DNA of 64,000 bases from Arion vulgaris (GCA_020796225.1 CM036775.1:7306893-7370892); one strand, 5' to 3'; positions 43,140 through 53,529 are shown, counted from the stretch's first letter. Notes: generated by a model not told the origin, from the letters alone. A program made the numbers and translations.

Positions 43140-43760
43140 GGAAGAAGTAGCAAACTAGACTTCTCTTTTTCTTTTGTTCTTTTCTACTTTTTTTGCCGTT
43201 AGGTGTAGCAGGTTTAACTGATGATTGGTTTGCGAGATAGTGCACGCTCAGTCGCTTGATATGCTGTGCTTTTGGGAAGTTGCTTTAGCTGCTAAGGACG
43301 TATATATACGATTTCCCCATTCACTTCTAAAGACGCTTTAACACGTCTTATATTATCTCTCCTCTGTGGGCTAAAGACGTGTTAACACGTTATACATTGC
43401 TACTGTCACTGCTAGTTTGTGACCTAGAAACAAAGAGTAGCTATATTTAGCACAACCTTCAGAAAGTGTGTAGCAGCGAAAGGGTTAAGATCTCTGTAGC
43501 TCCATCAAATCAATGTTTTCTTGGTCTGCCCCTTCCTCTTGATGATTCCATTTTCAGGTTGTAAGGTCTTGCAACTGGTGTATTCGGATTCATTCTGACC
43601 AAGTGGCCAAAGCATTTGAGTCTCTGTTTTTCAATGAATCTAATAGCAGGTTTTGTTCCGACTGTTCTTCTAATTTCCTCATTTCTTATATGGAAATTGG
43701 AAGAACGGTTAGTGAACACTTTATACATTCTACTTCTTCTATGTATCCGTTCTTATTAAA
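43140..43760 (-). mobile_element. LINE C-terminus and 3' end interrupted by a MITE
   Basis: High to low: SNFHIRNEEIRRTVGTKPAI, RFIEKQRLKCFGHLVRMNPN, RGRGRPRKHWFDGATEIL, then [MITE 43282-43484], then AYQATERALSRKPIIS and a stop. The same ending is at 53081-53215 (plus), interrupted there by a SINE at the neighbouring codon. Confidence 0.85.
43282..43484. mobile_element. piggyBac-like MITE, copy 4
   Basis: Right end GCAGCGAAAGGG is followed by TTAA (43485-43488). The left TTAACC is lost but GCTTTAGCTGCTAAGGACG remains. Confidence 0.85.
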
Positions 43761-43978
43761 CAATTTAACTCTAAATATGCGTACACTTATGGTTGTTGTT
43801 ATTGGTGCAGCCCGAAAAGAACTTCATACCAAATATGCAAAGAGATTGATTAATCAACATCGCGCCGTGTGGTGCCGAGGCCCACAATGGAAGCAAAGAA
43901 TAGTAAGACTACAACATCCTACAAGGCATGTCGTAAGAAGCGACTGATATAGGACCTAGGAAAGCTACCCTAGTAAAT

Positions 43979-44234
43979 CTTCTTCTTCTTTGCGATCGTT
44001 CTTTAAAACCAATTTTAATCACTCTTTGTGATATGTTTGATCTTTGCCAAGAACGTGTATACGTTGCACATTGGTTTAGTAGGCCCCTGAACGCATAGAT
44101 TTCTACACGTTTAGGACACGTGCATCCGATTTCAGCCAAACCTCCTTAATCGCCTCTTTCGGCATGCATGGCCGGTAACAGTGGTTCTGTTCTTTACACC
44201 CCAATTGTGGACCCCGGTAACCACTCGGGCGACT
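43979..44234 (-). mobile_element. SINE-B1 nested in SINE-A
   Basis: TAGTAAAT flanks it at 43971-43978 and 44235-44242. Minus strand: AGTGGTTACCGGGGTCCACA, AAAGAACAGAACCACTGTTA, GGCGATTAAGGAGGTTTGGC, CTTGGCAAAGATCAAACATA and a GAAGAAGAAG tail. Confidence 0.87.
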
Positions 44235-44318
44235 TAGTAAATAAAAAGCATTGCAAAAATTGGATGTACTGACCTACTTATAGGTGCATTACTGGCACTA
44301 CGTACAATCGCTCTTCGG

Positions 44319-44531
44319 CTTTTTTTTTTTTTTTGATCCAGAAGCACTTGAGCTTTTCAGCTCTACGGCTCGATGTCATGAACATCGTAACCCTTCGGTT
44401 CGGTGCCATGAACACCGTAAATCTGGGAAACCTGTAGTTTTTCTGCCAGTCCGCGGAGTTGAAACCCGCACATACAGAGGACTTGTCACCCGTAGTCCAA
44501 CGCGCTACGAACACGCTAGGCACGCGGACAT
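44319..44531 (-). mobile_element. SINE1 nested in SINE-A
   Basis: GCTCTTCGG (44310-44318) and GCTCTTAGG (44532-44540) flank it. The T tract at the left is its A-rich tail in reverse. Confidence 0.87.
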
Positions 44532-44764
44532 GCTCTTAGGCTTGGATCACATATAAATCACACAGAGTGGTTAACAAGTGGTCGATATGGAGCGTTCGAT
44601 GCTGAGGAAGAACTCAAACTACGTGTCTGGAAGCTTTTTTCAGAATACAATTTGAAAATGTTGATCTTCCTCATTTTTCTTTCTCTAATCATGTTTAGAT
44701 AAACATCGTCAGGATAAAAAGAGATTTCTAGACCAGGCTTTTGTATAATAATAATAATAATAAT

Positions 44765-45022
44765 AGTAATTCCTCTCGTACCGTTATACGTTACATAGGG
44801 CCTGCAAGTAATTTCTCCATACCACTCTATCCTGGGTACTCGCTCAATCTCCTCCATGGAACTGAGACCGATATTTCCTGCCTCTCTCAGCAAAGTTCGT
44901 TTCAGGGTCTCTTTAGGTCGATCTCTCTTTCTTGAACCCTTTGCATCCCACTTCAATGCCTGCTTTGATATGCGTTGATCATTTCTCCTCAAGGTGTGCC
45001 CAACATATCTCCATCTTCCCTT
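44765..45022 (-). mobile_element. LINE RT C-terminal fragment (RRWRYVGHTLRR type)
   Basis: Minus frame VIRKGRWRYVGHTLRRNDQR, ISKQALKWDAKGSRKRDRPK and TLKRTLLREAGNIGLSSMEE. A short ATA/ATT microsatellite (44746-44765) is at its 3' side. Confidence 0.82.
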
Positions 45023-45355
45023 TCTTATAACATAAGGCTTTTGTATGCGCTTCATAAATTGTGTTTTTCATCGCCTCTGTTATCTCTGAAGTCCACCTGT
45101 TGTGTTGACAGCCGTTTGTTTTGTATACACACTTTATCAGGATAGTATTGCTCTTTGAGGCGCACGGTCTGTTATCTGCTTATGTGGCCACATAATTGAA
45201 TTTGTTGTTTCCTGATGAAGTTCAGTACTAATATTTTACTCTCATTTTTACCTGATGTCTTCATTTTTAAACTTCTTTTCCTCTTGATATTCCCAGAATT
45301 CTGGGTAGATACTTCATCTCTGTCGTGACTAGTTTTCTGATATTGTTTTATGTCA
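45023..45355 (-). mobile_element. LINE RT C-terminal fragment (FIRKQQIQLCGHISR type)
   Basis: Minus frame reads TSHDRDEVSTQNSGNIKRKR and LVLNFIRKQQIQLCGHISR; matches 7735-8090. It directly abuts another LINE type at 45022, so one has inserted into or replaced part of the other. Confidence 0.75.
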
Positions 45356-45361
45356 GCGTTC

Positions 45362-45565
45362 ACCCGTCTGCCCAGCGTGTTCGTAGCGCGTTGGACTGCG
45401 GGTGACTAGTCCCCTGTGTGTGCGAGTTCAACTCCGCGGACTGGCAGAAAAGCCACAGGTTCCCAGATTCACGGTGTTCGTGGTACCGAACCGAAGGGTT
45501 ACGGTGTCCATGGCACCCAGCCGAAGAGCTGATTGCTCAAGTGCTTCTGGATCGGAAAAAAATGT
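45362..45565 (+). mobile_element. tRNA-derived SINE1
   Basis: CCCAGCGTGTTCGTAGCGCG, GACTGCGGGTGACTAG, box B GAGTTCAACTCCG, GTTCGTGGTACCGAACCG, and an A-tailed end TCTGGATCGG. Confidence 0.87.
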
Positions 45566-45589
45566 CAGCGTCCAGGTTTGGCACTGATA

Positions 45590-45935
45590 GTAAAACAGGT
45601 AATAACAAAGCACTATAGTTTTACAAAATACAAAACAATGACAATCAGCAACGTTTCGACAAAGGCCTTTATCAAGAAAACGATACAACAAAGTAACGAA
45701 TGTCACAGAACACAACATATAAACCTTGACAAAGATATTACTACGGTTAAAAATGAAAGTCTATATGTAGTGTTCTGTGACATTCGTACCTTCTATTGTA
45801 TCGTTTGCTTGATAAAGGCCTTTTGGTCGAAACGTTGCTGTGTATTGTCATTGTTTTTGTATTTTGTAAAACTATATTACTTTGTTATTACGTGTTTCGC
45901 CATTCTACTTAGTTTTACTGTAGTCTCCGTCTACA
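45590..45935. mobile_element. Inverted pair of Penelope-type ends
   Basis: A reversed end (45590-45720, TTTTACAAAATACAAAACAA, GTTTCGACAAAGGCC) and a forward end (45770-45935, GATAAAGGCCTTTTGGTCGA, CGTGTTTCGCCATTCTACT) form a foldback of about 130-bp arms sharing TGTTCTGTGACATTCGT. A mini version of the head-to-head element at 33615-36190, with coding sequence gone. Confidence 0.8.
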
Positions 45936-46140
45936 TTAACACTGATAGCATAATGGTGGGAGAAATATTGTGTTAAATAATTCTCTTTTTGTGTTCATGG
46001 TATCTTGTTTGCATTTATAAATTGGTGCTATTTATCATATGATTTGACTTTATTGCATCTTTATTGGATTTCATTAATTTTGTTATTATTTTCTGAACAA
46101 ATCCTCGTTTGTTCTATTATTTGATTGGCTTGGTTGCATC

Positions 46141-46305
46141 CAGTGGCGGCTCGTCATTAAGGGCCAATGAGGCCGGGCCCCACCAAAAGTAAGGTGTGAT
46201 GTGTATTTATTATTTTATACATTAAAATATATCCTAACCGAAACCATGATTTTTCGAAAATTTCTGTCTGGCCCCACCAACAAAAATGATCACGAGCCGC
46301 CACTG
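46141..46305. mobile_element. hAT-type MITE, 165 bp, reference copy
   Basis: Perfect 14-bp inverted ends CAGTGGCGGCTCGT and perfect 8-bp duplication GTTGCATC (46133-46140 and 46306-46313). The inner parts GGGCCGGGCCCCACC and GGTGGGGCCAGAC extend the inverted repeat imperfectly. Confidence 0.95.
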
Positions 46306-46665
46306 GTTGCATCTATATTGGATTTCATTAGTTATTCTTCCTTTGCCCAAAAAAATGATCCCTGGGTAGGTAACGCATTTTCGCACAGCAGTAACAGAAA
46401 AAAAACCCACTACCAGTACCATTTGTCGATGACAGAAGCCTACGAGTCTAAGGTGGCCAGAGCTGATGAGATCAGATCTATGTTTAACAAATTTAAAATT
46501 GGCACAACTAGCCTGTGCCCCTGCGAAAAGGCGGACATGACGACAGAGCACATACTGCAAGATTGTCAATTGTTAGCAGGTCTAAGAAAAGAAACCTGGC
46601 CCCAAAACACAGAACTCCGCGAGAAACTGTACGGAGGAACGGAGTCCCTTAAAACCACAGTAAAA

Positions 46666-47970
46666 TCTATACCTATTATAAAAATGAATGTATGTGTGTA
46701 TGTTTGTTACCTATAGACTCGGAAACTACTGAACAGATGTAGCTGAAATTTACAGGATATGTTTGTTTTAATGTCGGGATGCTACCTGTCACAGTTTGAA
46801 ATAGGTAGCGCTGAAGCTTTTCGAAAAATCTAAAAAATAATAACACGCTCATTTCATCGAGAGTTTCTAACCAAATTGCCATTAACGTTTCCGGAAGTCT
46901 ACGGTGTACGTATTAATATATACACATCAGATTTAGCTGAAATTTATAGGATATGTTTGTTTATGTTTGTTTTGATGTCGGAATGCTACCTGTCATAGTT
47001 TTAAATATGTATCGCTGACAATTTTAGAGAAAAATATTTTAACAAATCGAAAAACGCAAATTTCATCGAGAGTTTCTTCCGGAAGTTTACAGTATGCGCA
47101 TCTACACGATTCGATGACGTATGATTCAAGTCAATATTTCAAACAAGCCGTTACAAGCTGAATTTAAAATACGCAATCCAGGTTTGTTTATAATCATGAT
47201 CATAGATACTGCAAATCATATTTTAAGTTATCGCCAACTATTCCATTAATGTTTGTTAGCTATGTTGGCAAAAATTGCTCTATATTCGATTAAACCAAAC
47301 AAAACTACGATCCGAGGCAGTATTGGCGGATTTCTATAAATGGCAAGATGATTATTTTGCCATCAACGTTTACCTGATGTACAATGTACACGTTATATGT
47401 ATGAATATTACCCAATATTAGATTACACGACAGAAACGGGGTTACCATTTATTATTTTGTAAATCAATCCATACCATTGACCGCTATAGCGGCGTGCAAT
47501 TCTAAATTAGTACAACCATTTCGCAATAGGTGGCGCGCGAGTAGTGAGTAGTTTGGACAAATGATTTATACAGTTTAACTGACTTTTCAAAACATATTAC
47601 GCGCATTTCCTTGCATTTATATGTTAATATATATAGTAGATATGCATTTCCTAATAGAATTTAATCAAATGCTAATTTTTTTAAATTTATTCCAGCGAAA
47701 CTTCAACGAATTTTCCACACATTTTCAATTATGCCTCCCAAACGAAAAGCTATTGGCCCATCTACACCTAGATCACGAAAAAGAAAGGCATTACTAGCTT
47801 CAGAAACAGATGAGCAACGGGAAGCAAGACTGGAAACCGTTCGAGCATGCACTGCTCAAGTCCGTTGGTCTGAAACATACGAGCAACGGGAAGCAAGACT
47901 GAAAAATAGCAAGTTTCCTTTAAATTCATTTTCTGTTGAAGGCGTAGCAACGCGCGCAGGGTACAGCTAG
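46666..47970 (+). mobile_element. Non-autonomous Helitron, complete ends
   Basis: It begins TCTATACCTATTATAAAAAT (5' TC) and ends GGGTACAGCTAG (CTRR), between a host A (46665) and T (47971), as Helitrons do, with no target duplication. A short hairpin GCGT-AGCA-ACGC (47942-47953) precedes the end by 17 nt. The phrase AGACTCGGAAACTACTGAAC near the start also fits Helitron 5' regions. It carries an 80-codon ORF at 47731-47970 but no Rep or helicase. Confidence 0.9.
47731..47970 (+). pseudogene. N-terminal piece of a Helitron ORF
   Basis: MPPKRKAIGPSTPRSRKRKA and repeated ETxEQREARL segments match the basic, ETPEQREARL-rich start of Helitron replication proteins. The stop codon TAG is the last three bases of the element's CTAG end. 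Rolling-circle Rep motifs and helicase are absent, so this is an internal-deletion derivative whose ORF start was fused to the 3' end. Confidence 0.75.
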
Positions 47971-48088
47971 TTCATGATAAAAGTTGGTTCATCAGTCAAG
48001 GCCGGGATCGCGAGAGAGAGAGAGATCAGATCTGGAGAAAACCGAGGGGAGGCTGAGGTGATACTTAATAAATTGACGTTTAAGGACA

Positions 48089-48268
48089 AAGACATGTATG
48101 TATGGTATCACATAAGACATGTATGTATGGTATCACATAAGACATGTATGCATGGTATCACATAAGACATGTATGCATGGTATCACATAAGACATGTATG
48201 CATGGTATCACATAAGACATATATGTATGGTATCACATAAGACATGTATGTATGGTATCACATAAGCA
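48089..48268. repeat. 25-bp minisatellite, seven copies
   Basis: Unit GACATGTATGTATGGTATCA plus CATAA. Confidence 0.92.
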
Positions 48269-49578
48269 AGGAAAATGAATAATTAAGTCATAAAACTAAC
48301 AACAACAAAAATATAACGTTTCGACTTTAAGTCTTTGTTAAGGAACATACACAGTAAATAAATCATGCAAACTAAATCATGTAATACTAAACCCAATAGG
48401 ATGGATGACTACAGATGGATAAATGTAAACTGGGAAACATTAGTATAAAAAAATCGGATCCAAATGTGTTTTGATTATAAAAATACACGAATCACATTTC
48501 GTTTGTATCCTCATCGCTTGATAACGTAATGTTATTGAAGAGTTTTATTAACACTAAAATATGAAACACCACATGACAAACCATATTGTTAGTTCCCAAT
48601 TTAGGAAAAAGTCACTTCACGTGCCTTATGGCTCTAACCTGTTGTTAATATATCTTAAATGACTATTTTTGCATATACACCGTGTAAAAGTCGTTTCCTG
48701 TTCCATTCTATTACCATCCGCTCCAAAACATTGTTTACCTCGAGTTAGAAGGGATATTTTTTTAATTTTTTAATCATTTTGTAAGTGTAAACAGGAAACC
48801 TGTTTGCAATAATGGCTAGTAATGATCGTCAACAGCGATTGTCTGCAGTTCAAGCCTCACAACTGATTTATTCATGGATTAACTATGATAATAATGGTGA
48901 ATCTAGTGAGGGCAGTAACAGATAGTAGTTAGTGACGATTTGAAATCGTAATTTATATTAGATATGCTGGTAAATTAAATACAATTAGCAGTATTGCTAA
49001 TGAAGAACGGGCGTGTCTTCAAAGCAGGAGCCAGATATGTCAAACCCTCATATAATCAAATTCTTTAAACAGAAAAAGATTAAACTTGACTATGTTGTGT
49101 AGAAATGGATATTCTATGGAACTGATGTAGTATTTGTTAGCTTTGGACCATTGGACAGCTTACACATGTTGGTAAGTTCACATCTTTCATCAAAATCTTT
49201 AATTACAATTTTTTTATTTCCTAAATACACTCAATGCTTTAAGCGTATTTTTAAAATTCAAATACAGCAAGTGTGTGTTTGCAATAGATCTTTCAATTCA
49301 GCACATTTTGATGCATACAGTTTATCTCTGCTGTTGAATGTAAGAAAGTTATAACACATTTTGTAAGGACACCTTCGCCATAAAATTTTTACCTCAAAAA
49401 CAGTGCGTGAAAAGGCGGTTTTAGTATGCGTATTGTAAGAGTTAAAGATAGTTATCCAATTCCAAAATAATTTGCAGAATCACTATCTTTCTGTTATTGT
49501 CTGTAGCACAATCGTTATCAAATCGCATCGTTTATTTCCTTTGAATGTGGATAAACATTTTCTCTGTCTTTTCTGATG
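48269..49578. other. Low-repeat stretch, no supported gene
   Basis: A 37-codon frame at 48812-48925 (MASNDRQQRLSAVQASQLIY...) has an acidic end and slightly recalls N-termini of piggyBac-derived proteins, but is too short to call. CGTTTCGACTTTAAGTCTTT (48320) resembles a Penelope end hairpin. Nothing else recognised. Confidence 0.4.
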
Positions 49579-49895
49579 TAGTTACCAACATTAGCATAAG
49601 AAAGAAAGTTGGCACAGAACCTTGTTTGAATTACATTGAGAAACAAAGAATGAAGTGGTTTGGCAACTAAATAAGAATGCACCCAAACTCCACAGTATAC
49701 AGAGTCTTATTACAGAGACACATTCTTCTTCGTGAGGAAGACCATGGAAAAGATGGTTAGATGGAACTGTAGAATAATGTTAAATAGCAAACTTAACAAT
49801 CATCTAAACCACTAGAACAGCGTAAGAAAAAAAACAGAAAACCACGACACTGTTCAACAGCCCGGTAACAGTTCAACGGCAAAAGAAAAAGAAGT
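49579..49895 (+). mobile_element. LINE C-terminal fragment with 3' tail
   Basis: Frames ISIRKKVGTEPCLNYIEKQR and MKWFGN, then a broken basic region, then tail GAAAACCACGACACTG and CCCGGTAACAG. Same type as 32990-38458. Confidence 0.75.
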
Positions 49896-50090
49896 TAAGC
49901 GTCTTTCATCCAGTTCTGCAAGGGTACACATTTAAAGGTGATAAATGTAGGAAACAAAATGTGTTTCGTGTGGTTTGTTAAGCAAAGACATTTTGATTCA
50001 ATTTTTTAATTCATTTTCCACGTTCAAAAATGGTGGTACTCCGTTTTATTTTACGCAAACTGTACCGGAGAATTGTGACAGAGACAGTCA

Positions 50091-50714
50091 GTCCCACATT
50101 GGACTTTACAGAAGCCTCCTGAGCTGCAAAGAACATATTCAGAGACATAGCTCTATGCTGCATCGAAACTGAACTCTCCTGAGCTGCTAGGAACATATTC
50201 AGAGACATAGTCTATGCTCTGCATCGAAACTGAAATCTCCTGAGCTGCTAGGAACATATTCAGAGACATAGCTCTATGCTCTGCATCGAAACTGAAATCT
50301 CCTGAGCTGCTAGGAACATATTCAGAGACATAGCTCTATGGTGCATCGAAACTGAACGACGCTTAAACATAAGGAACCATTGTTATACTACGTAGTATGT
50401 AGGAGACAGTCAGTCCCACATTGGACTTTACATAAGCCTCCTGAGCTGCAAAGAACATATTCAGAGACATAGCTCTATGCTGCATCGAAACTGAACTCTC
50501 CTGAGCTGCTAGGAACATATTCAGAGACATAGTCTATGCTCTGCATCGAAACTGAAATCTCCTGAGCTGCTAGGAACATATTCAGAGACATAGCTCTATG
50601 CTCTGCATCGAAACTGAAATCTCCTGAGCTGCTAGGAACATATTCAGAGACATAGCTCTATGGTGCATCGAAACTGAACGACGCTTAAACATAAGGAACC
50701 ATTGTTATACTACG
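50091..50714. repeat. 312-bp tandem duplication of nested repeats
   Basis: 50091-50402 is repeated at 50403-50714 almost exactly. Each copy contains about four units of roughly 60 bp (CTCCTGAGCTGCTAGGAACA, TATTCAGAGACATAGCTCTA, TGCATCGAAACTGAA) and ends with TACTACGTAGTATGTAG, itself a palindrome. Confidence 0.93.
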
Positions 50715-50829
50715 TAGTATGTAGGATAATACGGAGTTCGGTCCGTCATTTTATTAACAGTCAGCACAAAATGAATGATGCGGTCAACATCAAGCTGACC
50801 ATTTTCACTTCAAACTGCTTTTCCTAGGA

Positions 50830-50925
50830 CCCAATTGAGGCTGGGTCGACCTGAGAGCTGTTACGGTCGGAATAAATTCCACGCGCATTGTGGAATTGAA
50901 CCCGGTATGTACCCAAACCCAGTCG
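50830..50925 (-). mobile_element. tRNA-type SINE-C fragment
   Basis: Minus strand: CCGGGTTCAATTCCACAATG, then CGACCGTAACAGCTCTCAGG and TCGACCCAGCCTCAA, matching 11325-11405. Confidence 0.65.
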
Positions 50926-51454
50926 ACATAAAACTAAGCTTTAAGGAAACCTGACAGACCTGAAGCTGACTGTCCAGTTTGTAGTCCACAGTAAACTAAT
51001 CCCATGACCACATATCGCTGAAGAAGGAGAATCGGACCATTAGCCTAAGAAGAATGATTTTTAAAACACGATGAAAATCAAAAATATATTTAAGTCTCCC
51101 ATTCCCATCCTGCCGCAGTCCGTCCTCGGGCCACAACTACAAAAGTTATTTTAGAAATTTATGTCAGAGAAGGTCAACCGGAAACTGTGATTAACAAGTG
51201 AGGAAAATAAGCACAACGGATAATTATTTGAGATTCTTTTTTTTTTTTTTTTGGTTTTTGACGTCAGGACCGGTAAAACGAGCCAATTTATGCTGGTTAG
51301 TTTTCATGCTTCTCTTGATTAACGTCGAGTTCTGTTTACTCACGATTGTCTTAACAGACATTGTTGAATGTTCAGTTTCAGCAGAGTGTTGCACACTAAA
51401 TGTTGCACAGCAAATGTTGGTGTGAAGTGATGAATGGAAACAAAATTCAATTAA

Positions 51455-51590
51455 CGAATAGTCGAAGGAATGAATTAATTGAAAGGTATATTCGTGAAGA
51501 GCGAAGAGCAAGAGGGAGATTGAGAGATAAGTGGGAGGGAAATGTAAAGAAATGGACAAAATATAGTCTGGCAGAGTGCTACGCCCGAGT
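51455..51590 (+). mobile_element. LINE C-terminal fragment
   Basis: Frame ELIERYIREERRARGRLRDK, WEGNVKKWTKYSLAEC; the RGR..W.DN(V/I)K.WT...LAE pattern is common at RT C-termini. A SINE-B starts right after it. Confidence 0.6.
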
Positions 51591-51950
51591 GGTTACTGGG
51601 GCTCAAATTAGGGGTGGAAAGAATAGAACCACTGTTACCTGACACGCATGTCGCAAGAGGCGACTAGTGAGGTTGGGCTTGGGGCTAGCTATCCCACCCT
51701 GTAAAAATCACTAGATAGCTACGGAAACCACAAACAGGAATATTTATAGCTTGCCACCCAAGGAAAGACCACACAAGGAGGTCGCCACCCAAGGAAAGAC
51801 CACGCAAGGAGGTCGCCACCCAAGGAAGGACTCATGGCAAGAAAATGGGTTGAGATCTGGAAAAGATCGTCTTGGATAGATGGGCTTGGAAGGCCTTGGC
51901 TGTGGACATATACCTCCCTAGGGGCAAAGGGTGAAAAGAGAGAGAGAGTG
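51585..51950 (+). mobile_element. SINE-B2 with LINE-type tail
   Basis: CGCCCGAGTGGTTACTGGGG, AAAGAATAGAACCACTGTTA, CATGTCGCAAGAGGCGACTA, ATCACTAGATAGCTAC, a short direct repeat (CACCCAAGGAAAGACCAC, three units) and then GGATAGATGGGCTTGGAAGG, CCTTGG and CCCTAGGGGCAAAGGGTGAA. The last 80 bp equal the end of the AWKALVADLC LINE. Confidence 0.82.
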
Positions 51951-52040
51951 CAAAACCAAGGCGAAAGACAGAGGATGCTGGAGATTCATTGCAGCTAACA
52001 TTCAATGCGGAGACGGCATCTGATGATGATTTTGAGATTC
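51945..52040 (+). mobile_element. LINE tail fragment
   Basis: CAAGGCGAAAGACAGAGGAT and CTGGAGATTC match 25940-26010 (minus) and end at GATGATGAT. Confidence 0.5.
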
Positions 52041-52343
52041 GTGATTGAAGAAATGGTGTACAGAGAGAGATATATTATGAGGTTAGGTTTATACGGTATA
52101 CATGGGCGTTTATATTTTAAGGCAAATGGGGGTGGGAGGTTGGTTCAAGCGTCAACACCTGAAAATTGATTTATTTTTTTTTAAAACAATTTTACGCGAA
52201 TCTGGTTTTATCCATTTCAGCGTATTAAACTACACACTGATTTTTGCTTTTCGTTTTACCACTCGCTGGAAACACTTATGTGGACGCCTATGAGTTCGTG
52301 TACGATGCACAGAAAAGACACAATATTTAAAATTACTAAAGAC

Positions 52344-52508
52344 CAGTGGCGGCTCGTCAGTAACGGCTAGTGTGGCCGGGCCCCACCAAAAATAATGTAT
52401 AGCGTATATTTATTATTTCATAAATTAATGTATATCTACCAAAAACCATGATTTATCCGGAAAAATTTGACTGGCCCCACCAACAAAAATTATCACGAGC
52501 CGCCACTG
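52344..52508. mobile_element. hAT-type MITE, 165 bp
   Basis: Perfect 8-bp duplication CTAAAGAC (52336-52343 and 52509-52516), ends CAGTGGCGGCTCGT. It sits in a LINE: keeping one target copy gives ITKDHIRNEEIRR. Confidence 0.94.
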
Positions 52509-52513
52509 CTAAA

Positions 52514-52833
52514 GACCATATAAGAAATGAGGAAATTAGAAGAATAGTCGGAACAACACCCGCTATTAGATTCATTGAAAAACCATCAGTGTGCATCTCT
52601 TCGATATCTGTTAGAGAAGACACCTATGGGTCTGCCCGGAGTGCAATGACGTCAGTTTAGTAACCAGTAACCAATAACCAATCATTGAAAAACAGAGACT
52701 CAAATGGTTTGGCCACTTGGTGCGAATGTACCCGAATTCACCAGTTGCACGAGCGTACAACCTGAAAATGGAATCATCAAGAGGGAGGAGACCAAGAAAA
52801 TGATGGGTTTGATGGAGTTACAGATATCTTAAA
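52514..52833 (+). mobile_element. LINE C-terminal fragment with a 98-bp insertion
   Basis: HIRNEEIRRIVGTTPAIRFI, [insertion 52584-52681], IEKQRLKWFGHLVRMYPNSP and FDGVTDILK. It continues after the SINE-A at 53081-53215. Confidence 0.85.
52584..52681 (+). mobile_element. 98-bp element, LINE-tail-like, with 12-bp target duplication
   Basis: TCATTGAAAAAC flanks it at 52572-52583 and 52682-52693. It starts CATCAGTGTGCATCTC, contains GTCTGCCCGGAGTGCAATGA and ends in (AACCAATA) repeats. Relative of 16888-16990. Confidence 0.82.
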
Positions 52834-53080
52834 GCCGGCACGTGAAGCAAAGAATAGTACCACTGCGACCTACAATGCATTTCGTAAGAGGCGATTGATG
52901 TAGGCCTTAGGGATGCTACCCCAGTAAATAAAAAACAGCACCGAAATCTATGTGCTGGACTACTTGTAAGCGCATAACTGGCACAACGTATACTCACTCT
53001 TAGGCTCAGATCACATACAAATCACACAGAGTGGTTAAATAAGGGATCGATATGGAGCGTTCAAAGAAGAAGAAGAAGAT
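52834..53080 (+). mobile_element. SINE-A copy, full length
   Basis: Flanked by GATATCTTAAA (52823-52833 and 53081-53091), 247 bp long, inserted in LINE coding sequence. Head GGCACGTGAAGCAAAGAATA, tail GAGCGTTCAAAGAAGAAGAA. Confidence 0.92.
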
Positions 53081-53215
53081 GATATCTTAAACATTCACAA
53101 TACCACATCATATCAAGCAACCGAGCGTGCATTATCTCGGAAACAGATCATCAGTTAAACCTGCTACGGCTAACCTGCAAGAAACCAGAGAAGGACAAAA
53201 CAAAGAAAGAAAAAA
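53081..53215 (+). mobile_element. LINE C-terminus and 3' UTR
   Basis: DILNIHNTTSYQATERALSR, KQIIS and stop, then ACCTGCTACGGCTAACCTGC and an A-rich tail. The inverted match at 43140-43280 shows that this is a shared 3' end. Confidence 0.78.
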
Positions 53216-53224
53216 AAAGACGTA

Positions 53225-53490
53225 AATTTAGTTTACTAACTTCGTGGAAGACTTTATATGATGGTAGACACACTCTGAGGAGACCTGCAGACAGCATCGC
53301 CAGGTAGGCCCTCAGATGGAACCCCCAGGGTATTATTGGTAAGGATGACCAAGAATACCTGGAAAGGGAGTTGGAAATAGAATGCAAAGACAGGCAGAAA
53401 TTTGAGAGATATGATAAAGGTGGTCTTAATATGAGGGCGTGGAAAGCATTGGTTAAGGACCTATGTCTCACTAGGGGTGAAGGTTGAAAA
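53225..53490 (+). mobile_element. LINE fragment (AWKALVKDLC type)
   Basis: Frames include LRRPADSIAR, ELEIECKDRQKFE and MRAWKALVKDLCLTRGEG. Third copy of the element behind the 24-bp array. Confidence 0.75.
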
Positions 53491-53529
53491 AAACGAGAAG
53501 GACTAGATATTGACTTCTGTTATCTATGC

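Larger units (their letters stand above)
43862..44610 (+). mobile_element. SINE-A copy with two nested SINE insertions
   Basis: The SINE-A reads GTGTGGTGCCGAGGCCC (43867), core to 43978, continues 44235-44318 and 44532-44610 (GGTCGATATGGAGCGTTCGA). Breaks hold a SINE-B (43979-44234) and a SINE1 (44319-44531), each with its own target duplication. Confidence 0.88.
46400..48090 (+). mobile_element. LINE C-terminus (zinc knuckle) interrupted by a Helitron
   Basis: 46400-46665 encodes HLSMTEAYESKVARADEIRS, KIGTTSLCPCEKADMTTEHI, LQDCQLLAGLRKETW and LREKLYGGTESLKTTVK. The Cx1C...H...C cluster is typical of the end of RNase H LINEs. After the Helitron the frame goes on at 47971 with FMIKVGSSVKAG. 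No base is lost or duplicated at the junction. Confidence 0.87.
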
